In this document: positions 8,600-13,547 of the stretch, piece after piece
Position numbering within the stretch: the stretch's first letter is position 1
Layout of the letters: each line of letters opens with the position of its first letter
IMG/VR virus record: IMGVR_UViG_3300044645_001327
Coordinates: 1-43,307 of that record
Reading direction: 5' to 3' (one strand)
DNA length: 43,307 nt
Origin: a virus
The notes under the pieces: model-generated
What the model saw: only the letters and a program-made list of their open reading frames with translations
The model's database searches: none
Told to the model about the DNA's origin: nothing
Made by a program: the position numbers and the translations under genes

Positions 8600-8873
8600 G
8601 CGCGAAACCAGCGACGGCTTCGTTTTCGTGGCCCACTACACCGTGGACGCCAATGACGGCACCTACAGTGCAGGTGCGTATGGCTCGATTGGTTTCGAGC
8701 GTCCTGCAGAGGATGCCCTGATCCCCTTTGCCGACCTGACCGAAGAGATCGTGGTCGGCTGGGTGCAAAATGCCCTCGGCGATGAAAAGGTTGCCGAAGT
8801 TGAAGCAGCCCTCCAAGGTCAGCTCGATGAGCAGCGCAACCCAACCAAAGCGGCAGGCGTGCCCTGGGCTTGA
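8562..8873 (+). CDS. Conserved phage protein of unknown function (fibre/accessory region)
   Basis: The protein has 103 residues and I start it at ATG 8562 (MATTIQWRIAQLERE...); an earlier in-frame ATG at 8511 would add 17 hydrophobic residues coded inside the upstream gene. The pattern ATxxWxIxxLER...G.V..AHY.V.A.DG.Y....YGS.....P.....IPF..LTEE.V..WV...LG is shared by small proteins found next to tail-fibre genes in many phages. It is acidic and soluble, with a C-terminal helix (KVAEVEAALQGQLDEQ). I do not know its function. The 38-bp overlap with the endonuclease-like gene is consistent with that gene having been inserted just upstream. Confidence 0.65.
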   Translation: MATTIQWRIAQLERETSDGFVFVAHYTVDANDGTYSAGAYGSIGFERPAEDALIPFADLTEEIVVGWVQNALGDEKVAEVEAALQGQLDEQRNPTKAAGVPWA

Positions 8874-8902
8874 CGCTAGAATCGGTCTAACGCGCCAAGG
8901 CA

Positions 8903-9241
8903 ATGTCAGTTCAGCCCGGCATTTACAACATCCCGTTGCAACGCCGGGCGGACTACACCGTCACGCTTCAATTCAAAGATGCCTCGGCAACACCGATCAA
9001 CCTCACCAGTTGGACGGTTGCTGCACAGGTCTGGAACAAAGCCCGCAGCACCAAGTACGCTGACTTCACTGTCACCTACACCAACCGCAGCACCGGCACG
9101 GTTGCGATTGCGCTGACAGACGAGCAGACCGCTACGTTCCCGGATGAGGCATACTACGACGTGCTCCTGACCAATCCATCCGGCCTAAAGGAGTATTACC
9201 TTGAGGGCCTGGTATTTGTCAGTGAGGGCTACACAGCATGA
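8903..9241 (+). CDS. Small structural protein, Ig-like / BppU-N-like
   Basis: This 112-residue protein (MSVQPGIYNIPLQRRADYTVTLQ...) shows a beta-sandwich pattern: RRADYTVTLQFKD, then P(I)NLTSWTV.AQVW, then S.GTV.IALT..QTATF.....YDVLLTN and a final GLVFVSEGYT. This resembles N-terminal domains of baseplate upper proteins and is common next to tail fibres in cyanophages and prophages. A virion-associated role is inferred from that resemblance and from context. The stop overlaps the next ATG (ATGA). Confidence 0.6.
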   Translation: MSVQPGIYNIPLQRRADYTVTLQFKDASATPINLTSWTVAAQVWNKARSTKYADFTVTYTNRSTGTVAIALTDEQTATFPDEAYYDVLLTNPSGLKEYYLEGLVFVSEGYTA

Positions 9242-9402
9242 CCTCCGTCAATGTCACCACTGATGTCAACACCGTCACCGTATTGGATGATGGCGCAACG
9301 ATCATTGTGACAACTGGCAGCGTCAGCAAAGACACGTTCGACGCACTTGAGGCGCGAGTGGCAGCACTCGAAGCCCTTGACATCATGTTGCTAGAAGGCT
9401 GA
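9238..9402 (+). CDS. Very small protein with a C-terminal coiled coil
   Basis: This 54-residue protein (MTSVNVTTDVNTVTVLDD...) overlaps its upstream neighbour by ATGA and its downstream neighbour by TGATG, which supports it as a real coupled gene. The first 30 residues are Thr/Val-rich and beta-prone. The end (TFDALEARVAALEALDIMLLEG) is a heptad leucine/alanine repeat of the kind that trimerises fibres. A small virion-associated or fibre-attachment peptide is plausible; function unknown. Confidence 0.6.
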   Translation: MTSVNVTTDVNTVTVLDDGATIIVTTGSVSKDTFDALEARVAALEALDIMLLEG

Positions 9403-9539
9403 TGGCTGTCAAATCCAAGACTGGCGCGGCTCGCATTGAGCACCAACCCGGACCTCCCAAAACCACTAGCCAGGGCTACGGCCAACACAGCCGCCCACGC
9501 CGTCGTGGTAAGAAACCACTGCGCGGTCAAGGCCGGTAG
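9402..9539 (+). CDS. Very small basic protein
   Basis: This 45-residue, Arg/Lys-rich peptide (MAVKSKTGAARIEHQPGPPK...) ends in RPRRRGKKPLRGQGR. Its ATG overlaps the stop of the upstream gene. Short basic proteins ending in a similar R-GKK-P-RGQGR tail are common in cyanophages. Nucleic-acid binding is possible from charge alone. There is no catalytic motif and I do not know its role. Confidence 0.55.
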   Translation: MAVKSKTGAARIEHQPGPPKTTSQGYGQHSRPRRRGKKPLRGQGR

Positions 9540-9567
9540 CTACAATGCAAAAGTAGCCACTGCTGCC

Positions 9568-9837
9568 ATGATCGAAGTCATCGCCGCAGTAGCTGGCGCA
9601 AGTATCTCAGTTGCTGCCATGGGCGCAATGGGATTCAGCCGAAAAAATGACGAGGCGAGAGATGCCGTGGTGCGTTTGACTTCGGCCGTCGAACACATAG
9701 CCACGCAGTTGGAAGTGCTCCACACGGACATCAAGGATGATCGCCGCGAAACATTCCAACGCCTTGGTGCCGTCGAACAGCGGGTAGTCAAACTAGAAGC
9801 CAAGGACAACTGGGTAGGCGACGAACGACGTAGGTAA
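9568..9837 (+). CDS. Small membrane-anchored coiled-coil protein (possible lysis accessory)
   Basis: The protein has 89 residues from ATG 9568; the frame is open further upstream but without a better ATG. An N-terminal membrane segment (about residues 2-22, IEVIAAVAGASISVAAMGAMG) precedes a charged region with heptad character (VVRLTSAVEHIATQLEVLHTDI and the following helix to about residue 78). A single transmembrane segment with a long coiled coil, a short distance upstream of the endolysin, would fit a holin-associated or spanin-like role, but similar proteins occur in many phages with no known function. Confidence 0.55.
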   Translation: MIEVIAAVAGASISVAAMGAMGFSRKNDEARDAVVRLTSAVEHIATQLEVLHTDIKDDRRETFQRLGAVEQRVVKLEAKDNWVGDERRR

Positions 9838-10028
9838 TGGAATCCACCGTTGTCAACATCCGCGATCTAGGCCAAGGCTTCACGATCGAACAGCTGGAAA
9901 ACGAAGCCGGCCACATCTTTTACCGCATGTGCCATGGCAGTATCTGCCGGTATTGCGAAGACGAGTACATGGCCTACATGTACGCCGAAGGTGCCGGCTG
10001 GGACCGCCTGCTACTGGCTGATCCATAG
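9837..10028 (+). CDS. Small hypothetical protein
   Basis: The protein has 63 residues, starting at an ATG that overlaps the stop of the upstream gene (TAATG). It contains three cysteines in MCHGSICRYCEDE (around residues 33-44), which could bind a metal together with the preceding His. I do not recognise the family. Its stop region overlaps the end of the convergent HNH gene by 18 bp. Confidence 0.5.
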   Translation: MESTVVNIRDLGQGFTIEQLENEAGHIFYRMCHGSICRYCEDEYMAYMYAEGAGWDRLLLADP

Positions 10029-10322
10029 CTTGATCGCGTCTTCAAGGTGCGGCTCCCAGAAATGCTGCGCCCGAAACCACTCGAGCCAATCAGTACACGA
10101 CCCTTTACTCATGTTGCAGGCGTAACAGCAACCAACCAAGTTGCTGCGTCGCGTCTCACCACCTTTGGACTTGGGGCGTACGTGATCCAACGTCCCGGAC
10201 CTACCCAAAGGTTCCCGGCAGTAGGCACACTTATTCCCCCAAAAGTTAAGGATATGTTGTCTAAATCGTGCCTTCGCCTCACGTTTACTAAAGAATTCCG
10301 TGCCCTCGATGTGATGTTCCAT
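10011..10322 (-). CDS. HNH endonuclease
   Basis: This is a 103-residue single-domain HNH nuclease on the strand opposite to its neighbours. It carries the first zinc pair CAYC (C32, C35), the catalytic LDHV (D46-H47), N61 and the second zinc pair within GCCYACN (C66, C69), giving the full C2-C2 HNH layout. In phages such proteins act either as free-standing homing endonucleases or as partners in DNA packaging. Here the gene is far from the terminase (27434) and sits alone, convergent with the small genes before the lysis cassette, which favours a mobile endonuclease. A plausible -10 (TAAATT, 10348 down to 10343) lies 20 bp upstream of the start. Confidence 0.85.
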   Translation of the reverse strand: MEHHIEGTEFFSKREAKARFRQHILNFWGNKCAYCREPLGRSGTLDHVRPKSKGGETRRSNLVGCCYACNMSKGSCTDWLEWFRAQHFWEPHLEDAIKLWISQ

Positions 10323-10421
10323 GTGGGCACGGCTCTGTAGTGAATTTAGCTACAAACCCAGGTCGCTACTTGCTTTTTACCCTTCAGGCTATAGACTTAC
10401 ACACAGCACTAATTTGCTGCC

Positions 10422-10562
10422 ATGGAATTTTTGTCCCATCCCGCCTTCTGGATCGTGGTCGCTGCTGCCAGCGAACTGATCGCCGTGTCACCCCTCAAAA
10501 GCAACAGCATCATCCAGCTGGTGCTGCAAATCCTGACGCTGATCAAGGCAAAAAAGGTCTGA
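10422..10562 (+). CDS. Small membrane protein before the endolysin, holin-like (zero-frame product)
   Basis: The 46-residue protein (MEFLSHPAFWIVVAAASEL...) has one hydrophobic segment (about residues 7-24) and a second amphipathic/hydrophobic helix (about 28-43, NSIIQLVLQILTLIKAKK). It lies immediately upstream of the endolysin, the usual place for a holin or a holin regulator. Proteins with the pattern NPAFWxxVAAASEIIAxxPLKSNSIxQL are common in cyanophages. The last codons are GCA AAA AAG GTC TGA, so a canonical -1 slippery heptamer (A_AAA_AAG, 10550-10556) precedes the stop and could extend the protein to 126 residues. Holin function is inferred from position and hydrophobicity only. Confidence 0.6.
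   Translation: MEFLSHPAFWIVVAAASELIAVSPLKSNSIIQLVLQILTLIKAKKV
10550..10556 (+). promoter_or_regulatory. Candidate -1 ribosomal frameshift site A_AAA_AAG
   Basis: The heptamer is in the correct phase of the 10422 gene (gcA AAA AAG), two codons before its TGA. A possible stimulatory stem starts 12 nt downstream (TCGGC 10569-10573 with GCCGA 10590-10594). A homopolymer sequencing indel is the main alternative. Confidence 0.5.
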
Positions 10563-10801
10563 TCGGTTTCGGCAAAGCAGGCTGGCAGCGCCGACTGGAA
10601 CGTGCCATCAATGACTGGTGGTTTCACAAAACGCTGCCCGCCAAGCTGGACAAGGCCGAAGCCGACTGGCACGCAACTCAACCACCGGCCACCCCACCGC
10701 CCGTTGTCGTGGAGCATCCCATCGACGAAACACGGCAGACTGGTGAAAGCCGCTTGTTGGGCGGCCCCATGAGTATCCACGCACCCTGGCGCCGTGACTA
10801 A
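10556..10801 (+). CDS. C-terminal extension reached by -1 frameshift from the 10422 gene
   Basis: This frame is open to a stop at 10799-10801. It has no ATG until its last ten codons, and the only GTG lies about 50 codons in, so it has no start of its own. Slippage at 10550-10556 would add 81 residues to the first 45 of the upstream protein. The added part is rich in Trp, Lys and Pro: an amphipathic basic stretch (KAGWQRRLERAINDWWFHK), a charged helix, a Pro-rich linker (QPPATPPPVVVEHP) and a short tail. Codon use looks like real coding sequence and its end overlaps the endolysin GTG by 8 bp, as expected for a coupled gene. If the A-run is a sequencing error, 10422-10801 would simply be one 126-residue gene. 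Confidence 0.55.
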   Translation, partial: GLIGFGKAGWQRRLERAINDWWFHKTLPAKLDKAEADWHATQPPATPPPVVVEHPIDETRQTGESRLLGGPMSIHAPWRRD

Positions 10802-11975
10802 CAAGATCCGCCTAGTCGATCTATTCCGTTACTACAAGTCACTGCCCCATCAGATGGCAGCCGTAACCGAATTAGAGGAACTTATCAATAAAGCCAACCC
10901 ACACATCTTCGGGCGCGAGCAGTCCTGGTTCAAGACCTGGAGCCAATCCGGTAAGCAGCAGGACTACACGCCGGCATTAAAACTTATCAAAGAATTCGAA
11001 GGTTCCCATTTGAGCGCCTACCCAGATCCACTGCACGGCTGGGACGTTGCAACCATCGGCTTTGGCACCACCCGCTACCAGGACGGTCGCAAGGTAAAGC
11101 AAGGTGACAAGGTAACCGTGATCGAAGCGGACCAGTTACTACTGCAGGAAGTCGAACGCATCGCCAAGCATTTGTACGGCAAAATCCCGCACTGGGACGA
11201 AATGCGCGTGACGCAGCAGTCCGCGTTAATCAGTTTCGCCTACAACCTCGGTGCCGATTTTTACGGTGCCAAGAACTTCGAGACAATCAGCAACCGTCTA
11301 CGCGACAAGCAATGGGACAAAGTAGCTGCGGCGATGCTGCTTTACCGCAACCCGGGTACATCGGTAGAAGCCGGCCTGTTGCGTAGACGCGAGGCAGAAG
11401 GTCGCCTATGGGCACAGAACACAACAGCAATGCCAGCGCAGACCAGCAACTCTGCGGTCAATTTGAAAGTCCCGTACGAGTACCAACTCGACAATGGGGC
11501 CACCGGTTACCGGGAATGTTTCAGTTCCAGTTGCGCGATGGTCGCCCGCTACTGGGGCAAGATCGCCGGGGACCACGAGTACAACCGTATCCGCTGCCAG
11601 TTTGGAGACACAACTGACGCCAAGGCCCACATCCTGGCGTTAAAAACCCTCGGTTTACGGGCAACGTTCGAGATGGAAGGCACTGCCAGCATCCTCGAAG
11701 GTGAAATTCGCTCGGGCTACCCCACACCAGTCGGCTGGCTACACAAAGGTCCCGCCACAGATCCAAAAGGTTCCGGCCACTGGAGCGTTGTGACCGGCTT
11801 CACCAGCACCCACTTCATCCACAACGACCCCAACGGTGAAGCGGACATGACAAACGGTGGCTACGTTAACCACAAGGGTGGTGCAGGAATTGCATACTCC
11901 AGGCGTAACTGGCTGCGACGCTGGCTCGTCGATGGTCCGGAATCCGGATGGTTTATGAGAGTTCGCCCCACCTAA
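10794..11975 (+). CDS. Two-domain endolysin: GH24-type lysozyme plus C39-like peptidase domain
   Basis: This 393-residue lysis enzyme starts at a GTG that overlaps the preceding frame. Residues 60-207 form a phage lysozyme domain, with E69 in KEFEG, D78 in YPDP and the TIGFGT block (T87) in the spacing of the T4-type E-D-T triad. The RNPGT and RRREAE motifs close the domain, which cuts the glycan strand. Residues 222-393 form a C39-type papain-like domain with C247 (FSSSCAM), H329 (GSGHWSVV) and D345 (HNDPNG) as the apparent Cys-His-Asp triad. It may cut a peptide bond in the wall or serve for binding. No signal peptide is visible, so export needs a holin, in line with the small membrane proteins just upstream. 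Confidence 0.9.
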   Translation: MTNKIRLVDLFRYYKSLPHQMAAVTELEELINKANPHIFGREQSWFKTWSQSGKQQDYTPALKLIKEFEGSHLSAYPDPLHGWDVATIGFGTTRYQDGRKVKQGDKVTVIEADQLLLQEVERIAKHLYGKIPHWDEMRVTQQSALISFAYNLGADFYGAKNFETISNRLRDKQWDKVAAAMLLYRNPGTSVEAGLLRRREAEGRLWAQNTTAMPAQTSNSAVNLKVPYEYQLDNGATGYRECFSSSCAMVARYWGKIAGDHEYNRIRCQFGDTTDAKAHILALKTLGLRATFEMEGTASILEGEIRSGYPTPVGWLHKGPATDPKGSGHWSVVTGFTSTHFIHNDPNGEADMTNGGYVNHKGGAGIAYSRRNWLRRWLVDGPESGWFMRVRPT

Positions 11976-11977
11976 AT

Positions 11978-12199
11978 ATGAACAACTTCGAGCAACCAGT
12001 CGAACAACAGCTAAGCCAAAACGCCCGCGACAGGTGGCTGCGCGAGCGTTACGACGCAAAGGACTGGAACGGCCTATTCGAGGCAGCCATCCTACTTAAC
12101 ACGCTGTATCACATGGAACGCACCAAGTCGTCTTGGGCAATCCGCGAGGCAGCGTCAAACCTCTCCGGTATCTGCGGGCTGGACCGCGATTCCTGCTAG
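11978..12199 (+). CDS. Small hypothetical protein after the endolysin
   Basis: The protein has 73 residues from ATG 11978, two bases after the endolysin stop; an in-frame ATG at 11948 inside the endolysin is less likely. It is helical and charged (QQLSQNARDRWLRERYDAKDW), with no membrane segment. It resembles small unknown proteins of cyanophages. Its last 45 bp overlap the end of a convergent gene on the other strand. Confidence 0.55.
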   Translation: MNNFEQPVEQQLSQNARDRWLRERYDAKDWNGLFEAAILLNTLYHMERTKSSWAIREAASNLSGICGLDRDSC

Positions 12200-12325
12200 A
12201 TACGCCTGGTACAGCCCGGTGTACAGGGAGTACATGGGATGGTCCCGGTTGTCCCGGCCATCTTTCACATAAAGGGCCTCAAGTTCGTCATACCTTTTTT
12301 GATCGAACAGAACGGATGTGGTCAT
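12155..12325 (-). CDS. Small conserved cyanophage protein (YDELEALYVKDGRD family)
   Basis: This 56-residue protein reads MTTSVLFDQKRYDELEAL, then YVKDGRDNRDHPMYSLYTGL and a short tail. The block YD.LEALYv.DGRd...HPM..LytGL recurs in cyanophage and cyanobacterial small proteins, which is why I call it despite its size. It is the last gene of the leftward operon. Its start lies inside the 3' end of the preceding gene (38-bp overlap, +1 frame), so it is probably translated by coupling. Function is unknown. Confidence 0.65.
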   Translation of the reverse strand: MTTSVLFDQKRYDELEALYVKDGRDNRDHPMYSLYTGLYQAYLAGIAVQPADTGEV

Positions 12326-12548
12326 TACGCAGACGTTTCAGTACAGATGGACTTGTGCTGGAGCGTGCCAGGCGAGGTTTGGCCGCCGCAGCAGGCGGCA
12401 CTTCAACCAGGCACCCACCATAGGTAAGTTCAGCCAGTTCGATGGCTTCCTGCAGTGTTGGGGCCGCGAACAATTTCCGCAGGGGACCTTGTCCAGGCAA
12501 CCACACCACCAACTCAAAGTATTCAGTGTTGGCCACAGTGTCGATCAA
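12288..12548 (-). CDS. Small hypothetical protein, early operon
   Basis: The protein has 86 residues. The first 50 (MIDTVANTEYFELVVWLPGQ...) look like a compact alpha/beta domain with a helix LQEAIELAELTYGG. The tail is basic (RSSTSPSVLKRLRNDHIRSVRSKK). Its ATG overlaps the stop of the upstream gene (ATGA). I do not recognise the family. Confidence 0.6.
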   Translation of the reverse strand: MIDTVANTEYFELVVWLPGQGPLRKLFAAPTLQEAIELAELTYGGCLVEVPPAAAAKPRLARSSTSPSVLKRLRNDHIRSVRSKKV

Positions 12549-12772
12549 CTGGCTTTAGCCCAGCTGCTGGGGTAGTCGGGTTCATCGACGCCATGAACAG
12601 TAACAAAACCACCAAGGCATTGAGCAACAACCCGCGCCGCTTCGACGGCACGTTCGTAGGTAACCCAGGTCCCGGCGTCATCTTTCTCAACAGTCAAACC
12701 AATCCCTGAACCCTTGGGACCGTACAGGGCAGTGACGTACTGCCCATCGGCCACAACCAGATAGCGAGTCAT
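12545..12772 (-). CDS. Small hypothetical protein, early operon
   Basis: The protein has 75 residues from ATG 12772 (MTRYLVVADGQYVTALYGPK...); an in-frame start at 12796 lies within the upstream inverted repeat and is unlikely. It shows two beta strands followed by a helix (TYERAVEAARVVAQCLGG), similar in layout to its downstream neighbour, so the two may be distant duplicates. A -10-like hexamer (TACTGT, 12801 down to 12796) sits 23 bp upstream inside a perfect inverted repeat. Function unknown. Confidence 0.6.
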   Translation of the reverse strand: MTRYLVVADGQYVTALYGPKGSGIGLTVEKDDAGTWVTYERAVEAARVVAQCLGGFVTVHGVDEPDYPSSWAKAS

Positions 12773-12785
12773 CGGAAATACCGAA

Positions 12786-12802
12786 CTACTGTGCAACAGT
12801 AG
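12786..12802. promoter_or_regulatory. Perfect inverted repeat CTACTGT-GCA-ACAGTAG, operator or leader hairpin
   Basis: The arms are 7 bp with a 3-nt centre and contain a TACTGT -10-like hexamer on each strand. It lies 14 bp upstream of the gene starting at 12772. Next to it GCCCCCTAGGGGC (12803-12815) is a second near-palindrome that could be a weak terminator. Confidence 0.45.
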
Positions 12803-12829
12803 CCCCCTAGGGGCCTTTAGGTCAGACTT

Positions 12830-12847
12830 GTTACTGATTACAACTAA
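12830..12847. repeat. GTTACtGATTACAAC motif, copy 1
   Basis: GTTACTGATTACAACTAA resembles GTAACGGATTACAACAAT at 26740 and GTTACGGATTGTGACAAT at 26990. All three are in short gaps near starts of small genes. A shared protein-binding site is inferred. Confidence 0.35.
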
Positions 12848-12850
12848 GTC

Positions 12851-13126
12851 TTATGAGTCTGTTTCTGCCACTGGGGCATCTTCTTTGGATCGTTGGCGTC
12901 CTTGCACCCGTCGTTTTACCGAGTCCGCCCACGCAGCGTGATCTGCCGCTTCTGCAGCCCTGTATTCCGACGACGGAAGTGCCTTTTCCAACGCCGAGTA
13001 CACCATCTCCCGCAACAAGGCCGTGGTCCGTTTGCCTTGCTGCTTAGCCATCTCGTCCACCAGCATGTAGCGGTGACGATCCAGCAAGAGTTGGCAGTAG
13101 AACTTTTGCCCGTGACGTAGTGGCAT
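12851..13126 (-). CDS. RHH-type small DNA-binding protein
   Basis: The protein has 91 residues. MPLRHGQKFYCQLLLDRHRYMLVDEMAKQQGKRTTALLREMVYSALEKALPSSEY can be read as one beta strand and two helices of an Arc/MetJ ribbon-helix-helix fold, followed by a charged helix and a basic tail (VKRRVQGRQRSKED). Cyanophages and picocyanobacterial prophages carry close look-alikes. A role as repressor or DNA-organising protein is inferred. It has its own extended -10 (TGCTAGTGT, 13159 down to 13151) 24 bp upstream of the ATG, which makes it the first gene of a small sub-operon. Confidence 0.6.
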   Translation of the reverse strand: MPLRHGQKFYCQLLLDRHRYMLVDEMAKQQGKRTTALLREMVYSALEKALPSSEYRAAEAADHAAWADSVKRRVQGRQRSKEDAPVAETDS

Positions 13127-13150
13127 CGCCGCGTGAGTCTCTTTTGCTAC

Positions 13151-13159
13151 ACACTAGCA
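13151..13159 (-). promoter_or_regulatory. Extended -10 promoter for the RHH protein
   Basis: Read leftward the sequence is TGCTAGTGT (13159 to 13151), ending 24 bp before the ATG at 13126. It fits the TGnTAnnnT family seen upstream of many genes in this genome. Confidence 0.45.
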
Positions 13160-13162
13160 TGG

Positions 13163-13366
13163 TCACCAACGAACATCAGGGTCCACCTTCTTTTTCCAGG
13201 CCTGATTTTGTGCCGTCCTTGAGGCAGACCGCTGCCTGGAACACCCACGACGGACATCCCAGGCCCATTCCAAGAACATGGCTGCTCGTTGCAGGTCAGC
13301 CGTAGTCGCCTTCCGCATCGCCGCATGAAGTCGCTCCAACACAATGTCCCTGCCGGTGCGACTCAT
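13163..13366 (-). CDS. Small hypothetical basic protein
   Basis: The protein has 67 residues from ATG 13366 (MSRTGRDIVLERLHAAMRKATTADLQRAAMFLEWAWD...), chosen because it follows the upstream stop by 13 bp; the frame is open to 13411. The first half is two helices and the second half a basic, probably disordered tail. It resembles small helical cyanophage proteins with the DLxRAAxFLEWAWD pattern. Function unknown. Confidence 0.5.
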   Translation of the reverse strand: MSRTGRDIVLERLHAAMRKATTADLQRAAMFLEWAWDVRRGCSRQRSASRTAQNQAWKKKVDPDVRW

Positions 13367-13379
13367 GAGACTCACTTTG

Positions 13380-13547
13380 CTACCAGTCTTCCTCCTTGGT
13401 GATTCTGACAAGTCGCAGCGCCGGCCATAGTTCCCGGATGGTGTAGTGCGCCTGGGTCATCGAGTCGGCGTAGAACGTAGCCTTCTGCACCAGGCCGCCA
13501 GGCGTTCTCAATAAGGCCACGTAATTGACTGGAGCTTTCCTGTTCAT
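13380..13547 (-). CDS. Small hypothetical protein coupled to DNA polymerase
   Basis: The protein has 55 residues from ATG 13547, which overlaps the polymerase stop (ATGA). The sequence MNRKAPVNYVALLRTPGGLV with the later helix AHYTIRELWPALRLVRI suggests a beta-beta-alpha unit. It has no known motif. Because it is tightly coupled to the polymerase, an accessory role in replication is possible but not shown. Confidence 0.5.
   Translation of the reverse strand: MNRKAPVNYVALLRTPGGLVQKATFYADSMTQAHYTIRELWPALRLVRITKEEDW

Noticed and set aside
10340-10555. Frame of the extension upstream of the slippery site, with ATG 10340
   Set aside because: The upstream part has unnatural composition and covers the recognised 46-residue gene in another frame; only the part after 10556 looks coding.
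12288-12325. A second -1 frameshift at TCA AAA AAG GTA TGA (end of the 12288-12548 gene)
   Set aside because: The heptamer is in phase, but the -1 frame closes after a few codons; the downstream gene is in the +1 frame and has its own ATG, so simple overlap is enough.
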